Assembly (NCBI GenBank): GCA_021773035.1
Contig: JAJFKU010000056.1
Location: 202,344-266,343 of the forward strand
Direction: 5' to 3'
Source of the DNA: Woeseiaceae bacterium
GTDB taxonomy: Bacteria > Pseudomonadota > Gammaproteobacteria > Steroidobacterales > Woeseiaceae
DNA: 64,000 nucleotides
Within the stretch, counting starts at the first letter, position 1. Each line of letters opens with the position of its first letter. The notes under the pieces are model-generated. The model saw only the letters and a list, made by a program, of their open reading frames with translations, did not search any database and was not told the DNA's origin. The translations under genes were made by a program, and so were the position numbers. Shown here piece after piece: positions 17,447 to 26,381 of the stretch.

Positions 17447-18466
17447 TCAACGCGGCAGACGCGCCTCGAACTTGCGCCTCCAGCCAGCAGCGTCTGCCTT
17501 TTCCAGAAGGCCGTCGATGCCGCCCATCAACCGCTTTTGCAGGGGCTGCTTGATCTTGTAGCTCACCCGGTAGAGATCGCGATCTCCGGCACGCTCGTTC
17601 AGCAACTCGTCGCTGGTTTTAAGCTCGTCGGCCAGCCCCAGTTCGAGCGCGAGAGTTCCGTACCAGTGCTCACCGGTGGCGACCTTTTCCAGGTCGAGAT
17701 CCGGGCGGTAGCGCGCAACCGCATCCTTGAACAGGGAGTGTACGTCTTCGAGCTCCTGCTTGAGTTTCGCGCGGTCTTCGTCGGTGTTTTCGCCGAACAT
17801 TGTGACCGTGCGTTTGTACTTGCCCGCCGTCACCTGTTCAAACTCAACGCCGTGTGTATCGAGCAGACGATTGAAGTTGGGGATCTGCGCAAGCACACCG
17901 ATTGACCCGAGAATGGCAAACGGCGCCGCGTAGATTCTCGTGGCGACGCAGGCCATCAGATAACCGCCGCTCGCCGCAACCTTGTCGACACAGACTGTCA
18001 GCGGAATATCACGAGCGCGGATACGCACCAGCTGCGACGCAGCCAGACCATGCTCATGCACAACACCACCGTGGTTTTCCAGCCGTACGATGACCTCGTC
18101 CTCACTCGTCGCCACATCGAGAATCGCGCTGACTTCCTCGCGCAGCGACGGCACGGCACTCGCCTTCAGGTCGCCCTTGAAGTCGATCACGAAGCTGCGG
18201 GCCCGGGTCGATTCCTCCTTCGCTGCGGCTTTGTCCTGCTGTTTCTTTGCCTTCGCAGCCTTTTTCCGCTGCCCTTTAGTCGACACCGCATTGCGCAGGG
18301 CCTCAACCAGCGATTCGTGCTTCTCGTTGAGGTTTTCGACCTCCAGACCTTCTTGCGCGCCTTTGCGGCCAGCGGCAGCAGCAACGGCGATGATCACAAC
18401 AATACCGACGACGACCGTCGCGACCTTGAGGAGGAACAGGCCATATCCGGCCAGAAAATCAATCAT
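17447..18466 (-). CDS. sohB: SohB inner-membrane serine protease
   Basis: 339 aa. One N-terminal transmembrane helix (about 7-32), a Lys/Ala-rich linker (60-85) and an SppA/SohB-type S49 domain. The Ser-Lys dyad is visible as VAASGGYLM (Ser 166) and [19 protein letters not shown] (Lys near 216-218). The N-terminal SohB-specific domain precedes the protease. SohB is thought to degrade signal peptides or membrane proteins. The ATG overlaps the lipA stop (ATGA), so the two genes are translationally coupled. Confidence 0.92.
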   Translation of the reverse strand: MIDFLAGYGLFLLKVATVVVGIVVIIAVAAAAGRKGAQEGLEVENLNEKHESLVEALRNAVSTKGQRKKAAKAKKQQDKAAAKEESTRARSFVIDFKGDLKASAVPSLREEVSAILDVATSEDEVIVRLENHGGVVHEHGLAASQLVRIRARDIPLTVCVDKVAASGGYLMACVATRIYAAPFAILGSIGVLAQIPNFNRLLDTHGVEFEQVTAGKYKRTVTMFGENTDEDRAKLKQELEDVHSLFKDAVARYRPDLDLEKVATGEHWYGTLALELGLADELKTSDELLNERAGDRDLYRVSYKIKQPLQKRLMGGIDGLLEKADAAGWRRKFEARLPR

Positions 18467-19467
18467 ATTGCGATGCCAACGTTATTCTTTTGCAGGACTT
18501 GTTCAGCGCGGTAACTTGAACGCACCATCGGCCCGGCAACCACTTCCACGAAACCCTTTTCAAGTCCTTCGCGACGATAGGCCTCGAATTCCGTTGGCGT
18601 GACATAGCGTTCTACCGGCAGGTGATTCGGCGTCGGCCGCAGGTACTGGCCGAGGGTCAGAATATCGACATTGGCAGCGCGCAAATCGTCCATGGTTTCC
18701 ATGATCTCCCGATCGCGTTCTCCGAGCCCGAGCATCAGGCTGGTTTTGGTCAGAACGTCAGGCCTGAAGGCCTTCGCATGCTGCAGTACGTCGAGTGTCT
18801 GTCGATAACCGGCACGAGGATCACGTACCGGGTGCGTCAGTCGCTTCACGGTCTCCACGTTCTGCGCAAATACGTCCAGACCGGAGTCGACGACGAGTTC
18901 CACATGCTCTCGAACGCCGTTGAAATCGGGAGTCAGGGCCTCTACGGCGGTGCGCGGATTCAAACTCTTGATTTCCCGGACGCAGGCCGCGTAATGTGAC
19001 GCGCCGCCGTCCGCCAGGTCGTCTCGATCGACCGACGTGATAACCACATACTCGAGCCCCATCAGCTGCACGGCCCTGGCCGAATTCGATGGCTCCTCGG
19101 CGTCCAGCCAGCCCTTGGGATTGCCGGTATCGACGGCACAGAAACGGCAGGCCCGGGTACAGACCGAGCCCATCACCATGATGGTTGCCGTGCCGGCATT
19201 CCAGCACTCACCGATATTCGGGCACATGGACTCTTCGCAGACGGTACTCAAACGATGCTCGTGAACGATTTTTCGCGTCGTCGAGTAACCGGCACCCGAC
19301 GGCATTTTGGCCCGCAGCCAGGCCGGCTTGTCGCCGCGCACCGGCGGTTCGCTGTCGCGGCGCTGCTTTACCCCGTTCTTGACGGCGGAGAAACCCGCCT
19401 CGGTGCGATATTTTGTGCCGCTCTCGACAATCGGTATGCCGCGGAAGTTCTGCTCGTCTTTGCTCAT
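18463..19467 (-). CDS. lipA: Lipoyl synthase
   Basis: 334 aa. The radical-SAM cluster motif is CTRACRFC (Cys 103/107/110). The auxiliary 4Fe-4S ligands are in [12 protein letters not shown] (Cys 77/82/88), the C-terminal RSSY is present, and the DRDDLADGG motif is typical. It inserts two sulfurs into protein-bound octanoate to make lipoate for 2-oxoacid dehydrogenases and the glycine cleavage system. I use the ATG at 19467; an upstream in-frame start adds an unrelated leader. lipB is not in the window. A terminator upstream separates it from the small gene at 19584-19871. Confidence 0.97.
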   Translation of the reverse strand: MSKDEQNFRGIPIVESGTKYRTEAGFSAVKNGVKQRRDSEPPVRGDKPAWLRAKMPSGAGYSTTRKIVHEHRLSTVCEESMCPNIGECWNAGTATIMVMGSVCTRACRFCAVDTGNPKGWLDAEEPSNSARAVQLMGLEYVVITSVDRDDLADGGASHYAACVREIKSLNPRTAVEALTPDFNGVREHVELVVDSGLDVFAQNVETVKRLTHPVRDPRAGYRQTLDVLQHAKAFRPDVLTKTSLMLGLGERDREIMETMDDLRAANVDILTLGQYLRPTPNHLPVERYVTPTEFEAYRREGLEKGFVEVVAGPMVRSSYRAEQVLQKNNVGIAI

Positions 19468-19523
19468 GCTTAAGCCAGTCGGCCAGGTCGGAAAGGGCCC
19501 GCATTGTCGCATAAATAACGGAC

Positions 19524-19548
19524 AAAAAAATCCCGGCCTAAGCCGGGA
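19524..19548 (-). terminator. Rho-independent terminator of the 19584-19871 gene
   Basis: On the minus strand a 7-bp GC-rich stem (arms tcccggc at 19531-19537 and gccggga at 19542-19548, loop of four) is followed by seven T (complement of 19524-19530). It lies 35 bases past the stop of the small hypothetical gene and upstream of lipA, so lipA needs its own promoter or read-through. Confidence 0.88.
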
Positions 19549-19583
19549 GAATCAGGGGGAAATGTCTTCAAACGCCAGTAGAA

Positions 19584-19871
19584 TCAGTGCAATCTCGACC
19601 AGCTGACCAGTTTCACGGCATTGCGCTTCAGGTCAAAGTTGCTGGCCAGAATGGCTTCGATGTCTCGCGAGTCGGAACTCTGCTCCATGGGAACGTTCAA
19701 CTCCACTACGCCACAGAACTCGTTGCCACCGCGATACATGGTGTCGGTCAATATGAACTGCGTGTAGTACTTCGCGGACATGGCTCTAATGTACGCGTCG
19801 TGAGCGATGGTATCTGTGAGGCAGAGCACAATTTTCCGGCGCTGCGCTGCGGGGGCGGAAAAACTTGACAT
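19584..19871 (-). CDS. Hypothetical 95-aa protein
   Basis: 95 aa with no signal peptide or membrane segment. Mixed alpha/beta pattern: KIVLCLTDTIAHDAYIRAMS, then YYTQFILTDTMYRG, then FCGVVELNVPME and a C-terminal LKRNAVKLVSWSRL. No known family is recognised. A strong terminator follows it, which supports a genuine, separately transcribed gene. It is divergent from the OmpA-family gene with a 157-base gap. An equally long open frame on the other strand is a shadow. Confidence 0.6.
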   Translation of the reverse strand: MSSFSAPAAQRRKIVLCLTDTIAHDAYIRAMSAKYYTQFILTDTMYRGGNEFCGVVELNVPMEQSSDSRDIEAILASNFDLKRNAVKLVSWSRLH

Positions 19872-20028
19872 AAGTCACACTGCGGCTGTTTTTGGCGTAA
19901 AATTTGCGGCTTAGGCGACACGATGCACAGATTTACGGCGACGGCATATGTAATATCGTCGTCGTTTCGCCAATGCTTGGCCGACTCATTGCCTCAACGT
20001 TAAGCAAAACACAACGGGAATCGAATAC

Positions 20029-21495
20029 ATGGTCGCTAAAACCGGACTGCTGAGACTGATGATTGTAAGCGTGATCCTGCTCGCCGCTGGCAGTGGGTAC
20101 GCGCAGGACGAACTCCGCAACACCTTCTTCAAGGATGCCGATGCCGCGAAATCGCTCGCCGACGAGCACAACGCCGAACTTCTCGCTCCCCGCAGTTACG
20201 AGCGGGGCATGAAAGAATACCGCGACGCGGAAACGGCGCTCGAACGCGGCCGGAACATCGAATACGTACGTTCAAATGCCGCAGATGCCACCAGCAATTT
20301 CAAGACAGCGGCGGAAGCAGCCAGACTTGCCAATACGGCCCTGGCGCAGGTCATGAAAAGCCGCCAGGATGCCGCAAACGCCGAGGCGCCGCAGCGAGCC
20401 CCCGAAATCTGGTCGGAAGCACAGCGTAAATTCGGTGACGCTATTCGTCTGCTGGAGCGCGGCGACCTCAAGGGTTCAAAGCGAAAAGACATCGAGGCCA
20501 CGGGTCTCTACCGCGACGCGGAACTGGTCGCGATCAAGGAACAATATCTCAGTGAAACCCGGCGGCTGCTCGCAGACGCAGATCGCGCACGCGTCGGCCG
20601 TTATGCTCCGATCACGCTCGGCAAGGCCAAGCAGTTACTGGCCGACGCCGATCGCGAACTCAACGAAAACCGCTATGACACCGATCTGCCCCGCAGTCTC
20701 GCGATACAGGCGAACTACGAGGCGAAACACGCACTGTATCTTTCGGAAATCGTACGCCAGGTTCGTGACAAGAAGCTAAGCGCCGAGCAGCTGGTTCTGA
20801 ACTGGGAGCAGCCGATGCAGGCTATCGCCGGCGTTGCCGACGTCGTGCCGGACATGCAGGAAGGGCCGGGGCTCCTGACGGCCGAACTGGTTGCCTACTT
20901 TGAAGCGCAGGCCAGCGAGTTGCAGTCCCTGCAGCAGGAAAAAGCCGAGAACGAAATTCGCCTGGCCGATCTCGAAGAAGAACTAAGAGCGCTGGACGAA
21001 CGCCTCGGCGGCGCGACTGCCGAACGTGCGGCACTGGTTCAGCGGCTCGAAGCGCAGGCTCGTGTCAAGCAACAGTTCGCGCAGGTTGAGAAGATGTTCG
21101 CCTCCACCGAAGCACGAGTATTTCGCGAGGGCGATACCGTGATTTTGCGTATGGTGGGCTTAAGCTTCGACAGCGGTGCGTCGCAGATCAAGCCCGAAAA
21201 TTTCGACTTGCTGGGCAAGGTAGAAAAAGCCATCGACGTGTTCCCGCGCAGCGAATTGATTATCGAGGGCCATACCGACTCCCACGGCGGCGACGACTCC
21301 AATCAGAAACTCTCCCAGGAGCGTGCCGAATCGGTACAGCAGTACATGATCAACGCGATGCGGATTCCGACGTATCGTCTTATCGCCACCGGTTACGGCG
21401 AAACCCGACCGGTTGCCAGCAACGAAACCGAGCCGGGTCGTGCCCGTAACCGGCGCATCGACATCGTCATCAAACCGAATCTGGAAGCCAATTAG
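20029..21495 (+). CDS. OmpA-family peptidoglycan-binding protein with long coiled coil
   Basis: 488 aa. A signal peptide ends near GSGYAQ. Residues about 30-260 are charged, helical DUF4398-like repeats, and about 285-355 form a coiled coil (LQQEKAENEIRLADLEEEL). The OmpA C-terminal domain at about 370-485 has IIEGHTDSHGG, LSQERAESVQQYM and GRARNRRIDI, the residues that bind diaminopimelate in peptidoglycan. It is probably a periplasmic spacer protein that holds the wall to another envelope component. Monocistronic; the next gene is convergent. Confidence 0.88.
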   Translation: MVAKTGLLRLMIVSVILLAAGSGYAQDELRNTFFKDADAAKSLADEHNAELLAPRSYERGMKEYRDAETALERGRNIEYVRSNAADATSNFKTAAEAARLANTALAQVMKSRQDAANAEAPQRAPEIWSEAQRKFGDAIRLLERGDLKGSKRKDIEATGLYRDAELVAIKEQYLSETRRLLADADRARVGRYAPITLGKAKQLLADADRELNENRYDTDLPRSLAIQANYEAKHALYLSEIVRQVRDKKLSAEQLVLNWEQPMQAIAGVADVVPDMQEGPGLLTAELVAYFEAQASELQSLQQEKAENEIRLADLEEELRALDERLGGATAERAALVQRLEAQARVKQQFAQVEKMFASTEARVFREGDTVILRMVGLSFDSGASQIKPENFDLLGKVEKAIDVFPRSELIIEGHTDSHGGDDSNQKLSQERAESVQQYMINAMRIPTYRLIATGYGETRPVASNETEPGRARNRRIDIVIKPNLEAN

Positions 21496-21691
21496 GGTTC
21501 CGCTGTCGCAAGTCATACTTGACGGATTGGCTGGAGATTCTTCGTCGGGACGGTTTCCTGGCCTCGACGCACCTGGTATTGCGCAGAGACATCGACGCCA
21601 AACGTGGCAAGCGGGCGGACGAACACTGACCAACCTGCACGAGCTTTGCCGCCAACGCCTACTCCGAAAAAAGGATGCCGGGCATCAACCC

Positions 21692-22606
21692 TCAACCCGG
21701 CAAATAAGGATCGTGACTACGCCACCAGTCTGCAACGACACGCGCAGTTTGCGCATTGACGAGATAACCGTACTCAGAGTGCACATTGAGTTCGCCGTCT
21801 AATCGAAAATAGCTGAACAGCTCGTCGTCGTCGATGGCTTCGACCAGCCCGAGTTCCACCATCTCTCCAAAGTCATTCGCCAGCCACGGATCGATCGCTG
21901 TCAGGTCGCCGACCGCAGACAGGTTCTTCCAACGCCGAATATTGCCCGGATAGCGATCCACGCCGGCCCGTTCGTGACCGCTGAGTTTCCTTTGCATGAA
22001 ACGCTGACCGAGCGGGCTGCCCATCGTCAGGAAAGTATCGATCTGCACGGGATTGCCCTGCTCGTGGCAGAGCTCCCACAGCGAATCGTAGGCAATGACC
22101 GATCCCATGCTGTGTGCAATCAGCAGTACGGGTCGTTCGCTACCGGCGGCCGCCAGCAAGCTGATCTTGAGGCGTTGCCTGACCTGGTCGGCAATGCCGT
22201 TCTTGTTGTTTTCGTAGCGCATCAGATCGCGCAGATGCACTTCCATACGCTCGGAGGCGAGGTGTGGAATCAGGAATGGCAACAGATCACCGAGCCGGTA
22301 AATCGCCCGCGTCAGCCGGCGCAGCCAGGACGACGCCTCCGCGATATCCTGCCGCCCGGGCGCCGCCTGCTCGATGACGGCATCGATGGCCGCTCGATCC
22401 TGGCCAATGTCAGAGTGGCTGCCGTAAAAATCGTAAGTCCAGGAAACGATTTCGAAGTTACTCGCCGACGTCCCCAACGCATCGGCCACCGGTGCATCCA
22501 CTCGACGCAGGCCGCTGTGCAGGCAACGCAACAACGCCTCGCGGTGCAGGTCGGGTTCGGGCTTTGGCAGCAACCCGGGAATGTAGATAACGAGAGGTTT
22601 TGTCAT
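21692..22606 (-). CDS. Alpha/beta hydrolase, esterase/lipase-like
   Basis: 304 aa. It opens with LVIYIPGLLPKPEP and has the nucleophile elbow AHSMGSVIAYD, followed by FLTMGSPLGQRF, a segment common in PGAP1- and lecithin:cholesterol acyltransferase-like hydrolases. The catalytic Asp is probably in SAVGDLTAIDP and the His near LNVHSEYG. There is no signal peptide, so it is likely cytoplasmic. It starts two bases after the stop of the HAD phosphatase gene and is probably co-transcribed. Substrate unknown. The 196-base convergent gap downstream (21496-21691) contains only a weak hairpin. Confidence 0.78.
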   Translation of the reverse strand: MTKPLVIYIPGLLPKPEPDLHREALLRCLHSGLRRVDAPVADALGTSASNFEIVSWTYDFYGSHSDIGQDRAAIDAVIEQAAPGRQDIAEASSWLRRLTRAIYRLGDLLPFLIPHLASERMEVHLRDLMRYENNKNGIADQVRQRLKISLLAAAGSERPVLLIAHSMGSVIAYDSLWELCHEQGNPVQIDTFLTMGSPLGQRFMQRKLSGHERAGVDRYPGNIRRWKNLSAVGDLTAIDPWLANDFGEMVELGLVEAIDDDELFSYFRLDGELNVHSEYGYLVNAQTARVVADWWRSHDPYLPG

Positions 22607-22608
22607 CG

Positions 22609-23301
22609 CTATTCGACAACGCCCAACAGGCCCGGCAACTCACCCACATGCGTCACCTCGATATCCGGAGATGCATACTCGACCGGCCACGCGTCAGCGT
22701 TACGATTGACCCAGACGGTCCGGAGGCCCGCGCTTTTTGCGCCATCGACGTCGTACCTCGGATGATCGCCGACGTGCAGTGTCTGCTCCCTGGTCGCACC
22801 GCCAACCTCAACGGCCAATTCGAAAACCTGCGCTGCCGGTTTCGCAGCGCCGGCTCTCGTCGCCGTAACGATATCGTCGAACAGATGTGCAATACCGATA
22901 GTCTCCAGGTTCGCGTTGCCGTTGGTGACGGCGATCAGCGAATAGCGGCTTCCCAGGCTTTCCAGTGTCGGGATGACTTCCGGGAACAGTTCGACGTCGT
23001 TTCGTACGGCATCGAATACGGCGAAGGCCTCGTCGATAAAGCCCGTCCCATAGCCCGCCGCGGTGCCAACCCGGCAGAGTATCGTGCGGCGCAGAAAGGT
23101 CAGGTCGTGTGCCCGATCGGCGAACTCGACAACAATCCGCGAGCGCAGCTCCCGGAGATCGGCCGGATTGTACATTTCGGTGATGCGCGGATAGTGTTTT
23201 CCAAGCCACCCATACAGCGTTTCCTCGGCACGCAGGATGACCGGGTGTATCTCCCAGAGCGTGTCATCGAGGTCCAGCGTGATTGTGCGTATGTCGTTCA
23301 A
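22609..23301 (-). CDS. HAD-superfamily hydrolase (YigB-like phosphatase)
   Basis: About 230 aa. HAD motif I is TLDLDDTLWE (both Asp), motif II ITVTNGN-like (IAVTNGNANLE), motif III Lys in AAKPAAQVFELA and motif IV HVGDHPRYDVDGAKSAG. The layout and size match the YigB/GS1-like FMN or sugar phosphatases. The start is uncertain: TTG at 23301 places the first conserved strand eight residues in and leaves a 73-base promoter gap to the divergent glyoxalase gene. An ATG at 23394 would overlap that gene. Confidence 0.87.
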   Translation of the reverse strand: MNDIRTITLDLDDTLWEIHPVILRAEETLYGWLGKHYPRITEMYNPADLRELRSRIVVEFADRAHDLTFLRRTILCRVGTAAGYGTGFIDEAFAVFDAVRNDVELFPEVIPTLESLGSRYSLIAVTNGNANLETIGIAHLFDDIVTATRAGAAKPAAQVFELAVEVGGATREQTLHVGDHPRYDVDGAKSAGLRTVWVNRNADAWPVEYASPDIEVTHVGELPGLLGVVE

Positions 23302-23374
23302 GGTTGCCGTCGGTTGCCATTTCAACGACCATTGTGAATTCAAACCCGACACGAGTCCAACGCGGAGCCCTGCG

Positions 23375-23794
23375 ATGAAATACCTGCATACCATGGTGCG
23401 CGTCGACGACGTCGACGCCTCGCTTGAGTTTTACTGCAATCAGCTCGGTTTGCGGGAGTTAAGACGCCACAACAGCGAGCAGGGCCGGTTTACGCTGATT
23501 TTTCTCGCAGCGCCCGGCGACGAAGAGGCGCAGGTCGAATTGACGCATAACTGGGACCCCGAGGAATACGATGAGGGCCGCAATTTTGGCCACCTCGCGT
23601 ATCGGGTGGATGACATCTATGCGCTTTGTCAGAAAATGCTGGATGCGGGCACAACGATCAATCGGCCGCCCCGTGACGGACACATGGCGTTCGTTCGATC
23701 ACCGGACAACATCTCGATAGAGCTGCTGCAGAAAGGCGAAGCCCTGGCGCCGCAGGAACCGTGGGCATCCATGGAGAACACAGGTCACTGGTAA
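23375..23794 (+). CDS. gloA: Lactoylglutathione lyase (glyoxalase I)
   Basis: 139 aa, a VOC-fold metalloenzyme. MKYLHTMVRVDDVDASLEFY with the first metal ligand His, VELTHNW (Glu), GHLAYRVDD (His) and the last Glu in NISIELLQKG give the usual His/Glu/His/Glu set of nickel-type GloA. It converts the methylglyoxal-glutathione hemithioacetal to S-lactoylglutathione. The ATG at 23375 gives the normal family N-terminus. It has a C-terminal tail slightly longer than E. coli GloA. Confidence 0.92.
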   Translation: MKYLHTMVRVDDVDASLEFYCNQLGLRELRRHNSEQGRFTLIFLAAPGDEEAQVELTHNWDPEEYDEGRNFGHLAYRVDDIYALCQKMLDAGTTINRPPRDGHMAFVRSPDNISIELLQKGEALAPQEPWASMENTGHW

Positions 23795-23857
23795 GTGCTG
23801 TTCAGGGCAAGCGACACGAACGATGAATCGTAGAAAACCACAGCGGGCAGTAGAGCG

Positions 23858-24370
23858 ATGAATGGGTTGGGAGATCTGTTTACTGAGTTCCTGTTCGAGT
23901 ACCCGTTTCTATGGCCTTTGTACGCCATGGGACTTTGGTACTTCATTATCCGACCGGTGCTCGGCGAGCAGGCAGAGCCCGGCGAACAACAGACGTTCGA
24001 TAGAGTCGCCTACAATGAGCTGCTGAAACCAACAAAGCAGGCCTGGTTAGAAGCCGCTCTCGATGCGTTTTTACCCAAAGCCAGGGAAACCGGAGCTACG
24101 TTTGCGAGCCTGGCGAAGGAGTTCGTGCTGTGCAGCTTCGTCATGACGAACAAATACTTCTATTTTTTTGGTCTCGACCAGAGTCTGCTGTCGAACAACT
24201 ACGGAATCGGCAAGGTCGCCTATTCTGCGATAGCAAAAATCGATATCAAGGAAGGCTGGGTTAAGAAGCACATCACGATACACCTGTCTTCGGGTGAGGT
24301 TCTGCTGGTCAAGGACCTGATAAACGACGCGCCGGGGCGCTACCTCGATCTGCGGCTGGCGGAGAATTAG
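23858..24370 (+). CDS. Hypothetical protein with N-terminal membrane segment
   Basis: 170 aa. The first 35 residues contain a hydrophobic helix (PFLWPLYAMGLWYFIIRPV), followed by a soluble domain. The C-terminal 80 residues (KYFYFFGLDQSLL, AYSAIAKIDIKEGWVKKHI, GEVLLVKDL) have the alternating strand pattern of PH-like or bacterial-PH domains, which is inference. It follows gloA by 63 bases and precedes a cupin gene by 26 bases on the same strand. No family recognised. Confidence 0.65.
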   Translation: MNGLGDLFTEFLFEYPFLWPLYAMGLWYFIIRPVLGEQAEPGEQQTFDRVAYNELLKPTKQAWLEAALDAFLPKARETGATFASLAKEFVLCSFVMTNKYFYFFGLDQSLLSNNYGIGKVAYSAIAKIDIKEGWVKKHITIHLSSGEVLLVKDLINDAPGRYLDLRLAEN

Positions 24371-24396
24371 ACCCACTCATCGACTACTGGAAACCT

Positions 24397-24765
24397 ATGT
24401 TTGCTGTAAATCTTCTCAAGGAACTCGAGCACGTAGACGAATACTGGTCGCCGCGCGTAGTCGGCCAGGTGAACGATCAGTTCATCAAGGTTGCGAAACT
24501 CAAGGGTTCGTTCGTCTGGCACAAACACGATGAGGAAGATGAACTGTTCTACATCGTAAAGGGATGTCTGGTAATAGAGTACGAAGACGAGCACATCACG
24601 CTGCGCGAAGGCGATTTCCACGTTGTCCCGAGAGGGGCCATGCATAACCCGGTAGCGGAAGACGAATGCTGGATAGCGCTGATCGAATCTACTACGACGA
24701 AACACACCGGGGACATCGTTGTAGACAAAACCAGATCGATAGAGCAGCAGCTCGGAGAGCGCTAG
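24397..24765 (+). CDS. Single-domain cupin protein
   Basis: 122 aa. Cupin motif 1 is KGSFVWHKHDEEDELFYIVK (HxH...E) and motif 2 is GDFHVVPRGAMHNPVA (His). Three His and one Glu can bind a metal. The domain fills the chain. Homologues of this size include sugar isomerases and small dioxygenase-like proteins; the substrate cannot be told. It lies 26 bases after the preceding hypothetical gene. Cytoplasmic. Confidence 0.85.
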   Translation: MFAVNLLKELEHVDEYWSPRVVGQVNDQFIKVAKLKGSFVWHKHDEEDELFYIVKGCLVIEYEDEHITLREGDFHVVPRGAMHNPVAEDECWIALIESTTTKHTGDIVVDKTRSIEQQLGER

Positions 24766-24780
24766 CAAACGGCGCGAAAA

Positions 24781-25641
24781 TCAGTGCGCTGTCGCTGCCC
24801 GCCGTCTCGATTCCCACGCACTCCAGAAGAGAGCCAGCCGGATGCCACGATCATAGTCTCGCTGATACAGCGGGCTTGCGTCGTTCGCCGCGCCCTTGTT
24901 CACCCACAAACGGACCGAGCCGCGAAACTCCAGCCGGTCGGTAATTTTTCGATTCAGGCCAAGCAGAAACTCCGTATTCAAATAACCTGAAGAAGCGGCG
25001 AAAGCGGGCCTGCCCGGCGTCGCAAACTCCGGGGCCACGCCATAGAAAAAATCCATGTAGTCCCGGCTTGCCCATGCAGGAGCCACGCGAAAACGCAGCT
25101 CATTGTTACTACCGAAAAGGTCCCGCAGGAGATACTCGAGCTCCGGATTGAATATGAAACCACGGCCGGTTGGATCGAGGCCGTCAAGCGACAGGGCCGC
25201 CCGCGCCTGCAGGTTGAGTTTGAGTTCCCGGTCATCGTCCGGGCTGCCCTGAAGCGCGATCGTCAGCTCCGGGCCCGCTTCGAGCAGAAAATCCAGGTCC
25301 GGCATTCCGGCGCGAGATCTTAGCTCATCACTGTCCTCGGGAAAGCTGGCACTCACGCCCAGCGACAGTTTAACGCGGCCATTGTCGACGATGCGGCCAT
25401 TGGCAATGTCCTCGAGGTCTTCTCCAAGGCGCAGGAAATCGCCGCGATACACCGGATAAGGCAGCGGGAGAACGGTCAGGTTCTGATCCGACGACGAAGG
25501 ATAGGCCGGAAAATTCTGTCCAAACGCAACCAGCCGGATCCCCCAGAGGCCCGGAAGGCTCTCATCGTTAACCTCCGCAGCGTGCACAAGCGCAGCCACG
25601 AACAACAGCAATAAGCAGACCACCACCCTCGGGAGCTTCAT
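24781..25641 (-). CDS. MipA/OmpV-family outer-membrane protein
   Basis: 286 aa. A cleaved signal peptide (ends VHAAE) is followed by alternating amphipathic strands. The MipA/OmpV hallmarks are visible: AYPSSSDQNLTVLPLPYPVY then RGDFLRL, later SAWESR at the C-terminus. Members are outer-membrane barrels; MipA scaffolds murein-synthesis enzymes in E. coli. The final residue is His rather than the classic Phe, so barrel assembly signals are less certain. Convergent with the cupin gene. Confidence 0.82.
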   Translation of the reverse strand: MKLPRVVVCLLLLFVAALVHAAEVNDESLPGLWGIRLVAFGQNFPAYPSSSDQNLTVLPLPYPVYRGDFLRLGEDLEDIANGRIVDNGRVKLSLGVSASFPEDSDELRSRAGMPDLDFLLEAGPELTIALQGSPDDDRELKLNLQARAALSLDGLDPTGRGFIFNPELEYLLRDLFGSNNELRFRVAPAWASRDYMDFFYGVAPEFATPGRPAFAASSGYLNTEFLLGLNRKITDRLEFRGSVRLWVNKGAANDASPLYQRDYDRGIRLALFWSAWESRRRAATAH

Positions 25642-25757
25642 TCAGACTCTCTCCACTAACCTGGTTTCTTTCGGGGTGGTAGTCTAACCCCATAAGATAC
25701 GGCAGACACGATTGTCATTGGATGAACAACTAATGAACCAGATACCAGCGTCCATCC

Positions 25758-26381
25758 ATGCATAGAATAGCTTATGCCCTGCTCGCTATGCTGCTTGTCT
25801 CCTGCCAGACCGGCCGAGAACATTCGCCCGGCGACGACTACGCAGTATGGTCCGCTGCGAATACGGACGGGACATGGACCCGGTCAGCGGAAACTGCAGT
25901 AAGGAATACGTCTCTTCCGCGTCAAGTCCCGAAGGATATAGCCGCGTTCTGTCCGCGCTACCCGAGCCTCGATTCAGAATCCCGGGTGATGTTCTGGGCC
26001 GGCCTGTTATCGGCGATGGCGAAATTTGAAAGCAACTTCAATCCCGAAACGAAGTTTACGGAGGAATTGAGAGACTCTCACAAGAACAGAGTTGTCAGCA
26101 GAGGTCTGTTGCAAATCTCGATCGAAAGCGCGAACCAGGCGCGCTATGCCTGCGGCATTGTCGCAGCGAAAGACCTCCATGATCCGGCAATTAACCTGTC
26201 ATGTGCCGCACGCATACTATCGACCTGGGTTGAGCTTGACGATGTGGTAGCTGCTACCGGCAGGGAGAACACCGGCGGCGCACGCTACTGGTCCGTTCTC
26301 CGACATTCCAACGGCAGGGCAGCAAGAGTTCGGGCGCTGACGAAAGAACTCAGTTTCTGCGAAGCTCGATCAGCTACGTGA
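25758..26381 (+). CDS. Lytic transglycosylase-like (SLT) lipoprotein
   Basis: 207 aa with lipobox LVSC (Cys near 16). The domain has the SLT/goose-lysozyme pattern: GLLSAMAKFESNFNPETKF carries the catalytic-type Glu, SRGLLQISIESANQARYAC is the GLLQ motif, and DPAINLSCAARIL follows. It would cleave peptidoglycan glycan strands with 1,6-anhydro formation, from the outer-membrane inner face. The stop overlaps the convergent batD stop by 12 bases. Confidence 0.8.
   Translation: MHRIAYALLAMLLVSCQTGREHSPGDDYAVWSAANTDGTWTRSAETAVRNTSLPRQVPKDIAAFCPRYPSLDSESRVMFWAGLLSAMAKFESNFNPETKFTEELRDSHKNRVVSRGLLQISIESANQARYACGIVAAKDLHDPAINLSCAARILSTWVELDDVVAATGRENTGGARYWSVLRHSNGRAARVRALTKELSFCEARSAT

Noticed and set aside
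19864..19910. Sigma-70 promoter (TTGACA ... TAAAAT) before the OmpA-family gene
   Set aside because: The two hexamers are 27 bases apart, too far for one promoter, and no better pair was visible.
21675..21710. Terminator for the convergent pair at 21.5-21.7 kb
   Set aside because: GCCGGG/CCCGGC can pair, but the loop is over ten bases and there is no T tract.
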